Shown piece by piece: positions 29,598-33,002 of a DNA stretch of 33,002 nucleotides (position 1 is the first letter of the stretch; each line of letters begins with the position of its first letter). A program made the position numbers and the translations under genes. The DNA comes from Leishmania infantum JPCM5 (Eukaryota > Euglenozoa > Kinetoplastea > Trypanosomatida > Trypanosomatidae): the NCBI RefSeq assembly GCF_000002875.2, contig NC_009399.2, positions 584,635 to 617,636 on the forward strand, in the 5' to 3' direction. The notes under the pieces are model-generated. The model did not search any database. It saw nothing but the letters and a program-made list of their open reading frames with translations, and was not told the DNA's origin.

Positions 29598-31229
29598 ATG
29601 CCTCCAAAGCGAAAACTCCCACGTCGTGGGAGGGCCTTGGAGGGTGAGCTCAACCTGGATGCTGTGTCCAACGAACGAATCGATGCGGTAACGGCAGAGC
29701 CGCTCGATCCTGTCAAATTTATCGAAGTTCTTAGCCCGGATAAAACACTGCGACTGTTTTACAACACAAGCACACTGATTCGCATTGCTGTCGACAATGG
29801 CGGCTTTATGCAGCCACCACACTTTCGGGAACCCATGTCCAACGCTCTCCGAAAGCGAATTGAAGATATCGAAGGCAAGACGTTTCACTTTGAGTCACGT
29901 AACACTGTCATTCGAGGCGATGAGGCCGGGGATGATGGCGAAATTGAAGTTGTGCATCGCCACGTCTACTTTGACCAGATTATGGACGAGTTCTACTTAC
30001 TCAATCCCGCAGAAGTCTATGTATGCCCAATGTGTTACGAGCACTACTTGAATACTCGATTTCTGCCTGCTCGGATAGAGGAAGGGCGTCACGTGAGGCA
30101 CCTCCACAGCGGTCGACCCGTCGTCGACCCTCTGGATGTTCTTTCGCACATGCACGGCGAAGATCCCAGCACTGGCGATGCAGACAATGGTGCACCGATT
30201 GTCCTTGATACAGTCTGGGACAATGTACTCATTCACATTGTCTTCCGCAGGGCCGCACAGTGGAAAACACATATGGAGTCTCACCATTGGGTGCGCGGCG
30301 TCAGCGCTGGAGACTATCGGCTGCGCGACGTGCTTTGCACATACTACAACGACTACAATCAGTGGAATGAAGAAAAGCACGAGGAGGAGGTGAGACTGTA
30401 CGGTAGCGCGCGAAAGAAAGCCGCTTTAACTCTACAGCGCTATTGGCACATAAATGCCAGCTACAATCGGCTGCGGTACAACCGAGTGGTTGCCGCGGCC
30501 GAGTTGGCGGAAGGCCATGCGGAGGCAGTCACAGAGAGCGCGTTTCCAAACGAGACGATTGCCCACCACTTGAACCCCGAAATCGAAGATGAAGATGACT
30601 TCATCGACGACGACACTGACGCAGATGACTACGTGCCTCCGTACTCGCCTGAGCACGAGGAGTTTAGCGATGAGGAGGATTTCACAGACTCGTCAGAGGG
30701 AGAACCGCGTCAACATTTCCGAAAGCGCAATCGCGAGCGCTCGGCAGAATCAGAGATTGTCTCATCCCACTCAAGCTCCTCTAGCACCACAACATCTTCC
30801 ACCGACTCAGATTACGTTGCCGAGGTTGAGAAGCAACGAGCGCTATTCAAGCGAGGGCTTCTTGCTGAAAGGGACTGCTATTTTTCGCGCCTCTCTGCAG
30901 AAGACAGGCGCTTTTTCGAGAAAAGCCAACGCTCGAATGTGGCGCCAAGCCAGCTCTATGATCCTTGCATGCACCTGAAAAACACACCTTCATCCACATT
31001 GGACGACAATATTGACTGGGAGAACATCGGCGAGGCACTACCCATCACGAACTGCGTGAAGCTTAAAAAGGAAATGTCCGCTAGTCGTCCCCACGTAGCT
31101 GCAGAGCTAGAGCCGATCAAATCAAAAATACTTCTCGACGAGGATGATGCGTCTCCGCTTTCCGTTGCTCAACCACAACTCACACCCAGCAGGCCGTCGC
31201 CGCGTCTGCTGTTGGATGACGGTGAGTAG
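29598..31229 (+). CDS. Telomere-proximal protein, 543 aa, with RING/U-box-like segment and split zinc-finger-like motif
   Basis: The only gene transcribed toward the telomere. The N-terminus is very basic (MPPKRKLPRRGR), likely nuclear. Residues about 26-82 (IDAVTAEPLDPVKF, then STLIRIAVDNGGF and PPHFREPMS) recall degenerate RING/U-box folds of the EPL...PFTREP type. C143-x2-C146 (VCPMCYEH) is followed about 75 residues later by WKTHMESHH (H225/H229), like a C2H2 finger split by a large insertion. AALTLQRYWHINASYNRLRY (275-295) resembles an IQ-like helix. Residues 325-365 are strongly acidic and 389-404 a Ser/Thr run. The mix suggests a nuclear or ubiquitin-linked role, but I do not recognise the protein. 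Its acceptor and first ATG are well formed and its frame is free of stops, unlike the relics beside it. Confidence 0.8.
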   Translation: MPPKRKLPRRGRALEGELNLDAVSNERIDAVTAEPLDPVKFIEVLSPDKTLRLFYNTSTLIRIAVDNGGFMQPPHFREPMSNALRKRIEDIEGKTFHFESRNTVIRGDEAGDDGEIEVVHRHVYFDQIMDEFYLLNPAEVYVCPMCYEHYLNTRFLPARIEEGRHVRHLHSGRPVVDPLDVLSHMHGEDPSTGDADNGAPIVLDTVWDNVLIHIVFRRAAQWKTHMESHHWVRGVSAGDYRLRDVLCTYYNDYNQWNEEKHEEEVRLYGSARKKAALTLQRYWHINASYNRLRYNRVVAAAELAEGHAEAVTESAFPNETIAHHLNPEIEDEDDFIDDDTDADDYVPPYSPEHEEFSDEEDFTDSSEGEPRQHFRKRNRERSAESEIVSSHSSSSSTTTSSTDSDYVAEVEKQRALFKRGLLAERDCYFSRLSAEDRRFFEKSQRSNVAPSQLYDPCMHLKNTPSSTLDDNIDWENIGEALPITNCVKLKKEMSASRPHVAAELEPIKSKILLDEDDASPLSVAQPQLTPSRPSPRLLLDDGE

Positions 31230-32911
31230 CGGCTGACGGCGGTGATCACTGCACAAAAGCGCTGGTGCTGCGAAGCTCCCACTCCTTTTTCTTTATTCAT
31301 CTGCGTAGCATGAATTCATCCCAGAGTGAGTTTACTGATGGGCTTTGCCTTGACGCAGACTAGGGTGGTAGCACCGCTGGCTTCAGCTTCTTTGCATCTG
31401 CTGGAACTGCCACCAGTTGCGCCCACTCTTGTCGACGCACTTTGCGCTCCCCTACGTCTCAAAATGATGATGCTATTGCTTGCTTTTTTTCTTTGCGATT
31501 AACGTGAAGGACTCTGGCGGAAGGGTGTACTTGTCATCGTTCCAGCTGATATTCGAAAGCGAAAAAGGAGCGCATAAGAGACAGTACGCTTTTCTTTCTT
31601 CCTGTTCTTGTCACAGAAGCACAGTTACGCCTTCGACAAGGTTCTTTACTTGATCCAAAGCCGTGGAGACAATCTCCGTTGGGCTAGGTCCTCATCCCAA
31701 GACGACGACAATCTCTGCACCTTCCTCGGCTGCCATATTCGACACCTCTCTCCGTTTCGCGATACCTCATGACGAACTACTTTTTCATGTGCACAATGCC
31801 ATCTTTCATTCATCTCCTTCGCTGCTTTTGTTGTTTCCTTCCTCTTCGTAACGAAACCGTATCGAAAGCTGTCGCTGCACGACCGTAGCACAGAGCCCAC
31901 CGAACATGCGCACTTATAACTACACATTTTGTGCGCACGGAGACTCTTTCTGGACTCTAGATCTTCGTCTGCAAGCTCCAGCTGCTCTGCTCACGTCCTT
32001 TGTTACACTCCAGCCAATACGGATAACACACGACGCGAGAAACGACGTATGCTGTATTCCTCTAGTGGTACTGTACAACTGTAGCAAATGATTCATTCCG
32101 TACAAGCGTGAATGCTACCTCATCATGGACCGAAGAAAACGTAAGCGCGCTCTGCGTACAGTCACCACCCCCATGTAATCTTTCATTTACCACCCGCTCC
32201 TTTGGGTGCACAGGAGCTCCAAGGTTAGCTGTAGCACCTGATGCCAGGCAGGATGCTTGTACCCGGTGTAAGTAGGGTGTAGCTTGTCAGCTGTGTCACT
32301 AATGTACTCAATCATTGCGACATGCCTCTTGTGAAGCGAATGTCTAGCGGCGGCTAGAGTGATGAGGACGCCTGTGTTGGTGAAGGACACAGTTTTTATC
32401 ACACAGACTGTACCTTATTCCATGGTGCCAAGTTTTCACTAGTACACATGCACTACTGTGTACGCCGCTTTGACAACCCTCTGTTCTCTCCTATTATTGC
32501 GACCCTTGTGCTCATCCGGAAGCTTCAACCGCCGCCACACTGTCTTCCCATGCTCGAGAGGCTGCCGAGGTAGCTCTCTCATGTAGGCTGCTAGTGTTCC
32601 ACTGAAGAGCGAAATCGCGGTTCTACAATGCATTGGGCTACTTGCCACGCGGTCGAACACCGCTCGCCGTTGGTGTGCTGCACTGTGCATGGCTGCTGTG
32701 GAGCACTGTGACAGACAACGCAACGACAGCAGCACCGGGTTAGGCTTGTGTGTGCTTGTACGCGTTGCCCCTGACGGGACTGAGCATTAGCAGAAACACC
32801 CACTACACCACCCCGATACTTGCTCTCCATCTTCTGGCTGTGTAGCCGACTGCTTGCCTTGCTCGTATTGAAAGCTCTCTGCCCTCCGACATGCTGTGTG
32901 GTGGAGGGATA
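31230..32911. other. Subtelomeric non-coding region
   Basis: Holds the 543-aa 3'UTR and then 1.5 kb with no convincing gene. Minus-strand frames at 32402-32187 and 32690-32439 look weakly coding-like and may be relics. The last ~200 bp before the telomere (32700-32911) is a plausible telomere-associated sequence of the kind Leishmania chromosomes share, but I could not match its conserved boxes from memory. Confidence 0.5.
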
Positions 32912-33002
32912 TAGGGTTAGGGTTAGGGTTAGGGTTAGGGTTAGGGTTAGGGTTAGGGTTAGGGTTAGGGTTAGGGTTAGGGTTAGGGTTAGGGTTAGGG
33001 TT
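32912..33002 (+). repeat. Telomere, (TTAGGG)n
   Basis: About 15 perfect TTAGGG units run 5'->3' to the end of the window, the G-rich strand pointing outward as at a right chromosome end. It is the terminal array itself, or its assembled start, not an internal telomere-like tract, because nothing follows it. Confidence 0.97.

Overview
This is the right-hand end of a trypanosomatid chromosome, almost certainly Leishmania. It closes with about 15 perfect TTAGGG repeats running 5'->3' to the last base. Genes are intronless and head-to-tail on one strand, and most have a long polypyrimidine tract followed by AG (the spliced-leader acceptor signature) a short way upstream of the first ATG. The complete PDEB protein has 940 residues with the metal and nucleotide ligands at H685, H721, D722, D835 and Q887, the numbering I recall for L. 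major PDEB1. From memory, the L. major PDEB pair is on chromosome 15; that placement is inference.

Layout. From about 25.15 kb down to base 1, every supported gene is on the minus strand, transcribed away from the telomere: condensin CAP-D2, a PDK1-like kinase with a C-terminal FYVE-type finger, a 222-aa hypothetical, a flavodoxin-less TYW1, presenilin, a 53-aa small gene, GINS subunit PSF1, a 292-aa hypothetical, a 666-aa HMG-like/basic-tailed protein (possibly kinetoplast DNA-associated), PDEB1, and the 5' part of PDEB2, which runs off the window. As usual in this group, the genes share a polycistronic unit but not a pathway. The only clear functional pair is PDEB1/PDEB2. PSF1 and CAP-D2 both serve chromosome replication or segregation.

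Only one plausible gene points toward the telomere (543 aa, 29598-31229, +). The 4.4 kb between it and CAP-D2 is therefore a divergent strand-switch region, the likely start zone for both units. It is visibly AT-richer than the genes and has no intact gene. Its minus strand carries a long series of coding-like fragments that jump frame and are cut by scattered stops, including a plausible membrane segment and one well-formed splice acceptor plus ATG. I read this as one or more decayed minus-strand genes; it is the most unusual part of the window.

Other points: the two PDEB copies become identical abruptly at the start of GAF-A, which suggests gene conversion; a GC-rich block in the PDEB1 3' region may be a SIDER-type degenerate retroposon; the last 1.7 kb before the telomere has no convincing gene. 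Several minus-strand frames could be opened upstream of the ATG through GTG or TTG, but in each case I chose the first ATG after a good splice acceptor. No tRNA, snRNA, rRNA or CRISPR array was seen.
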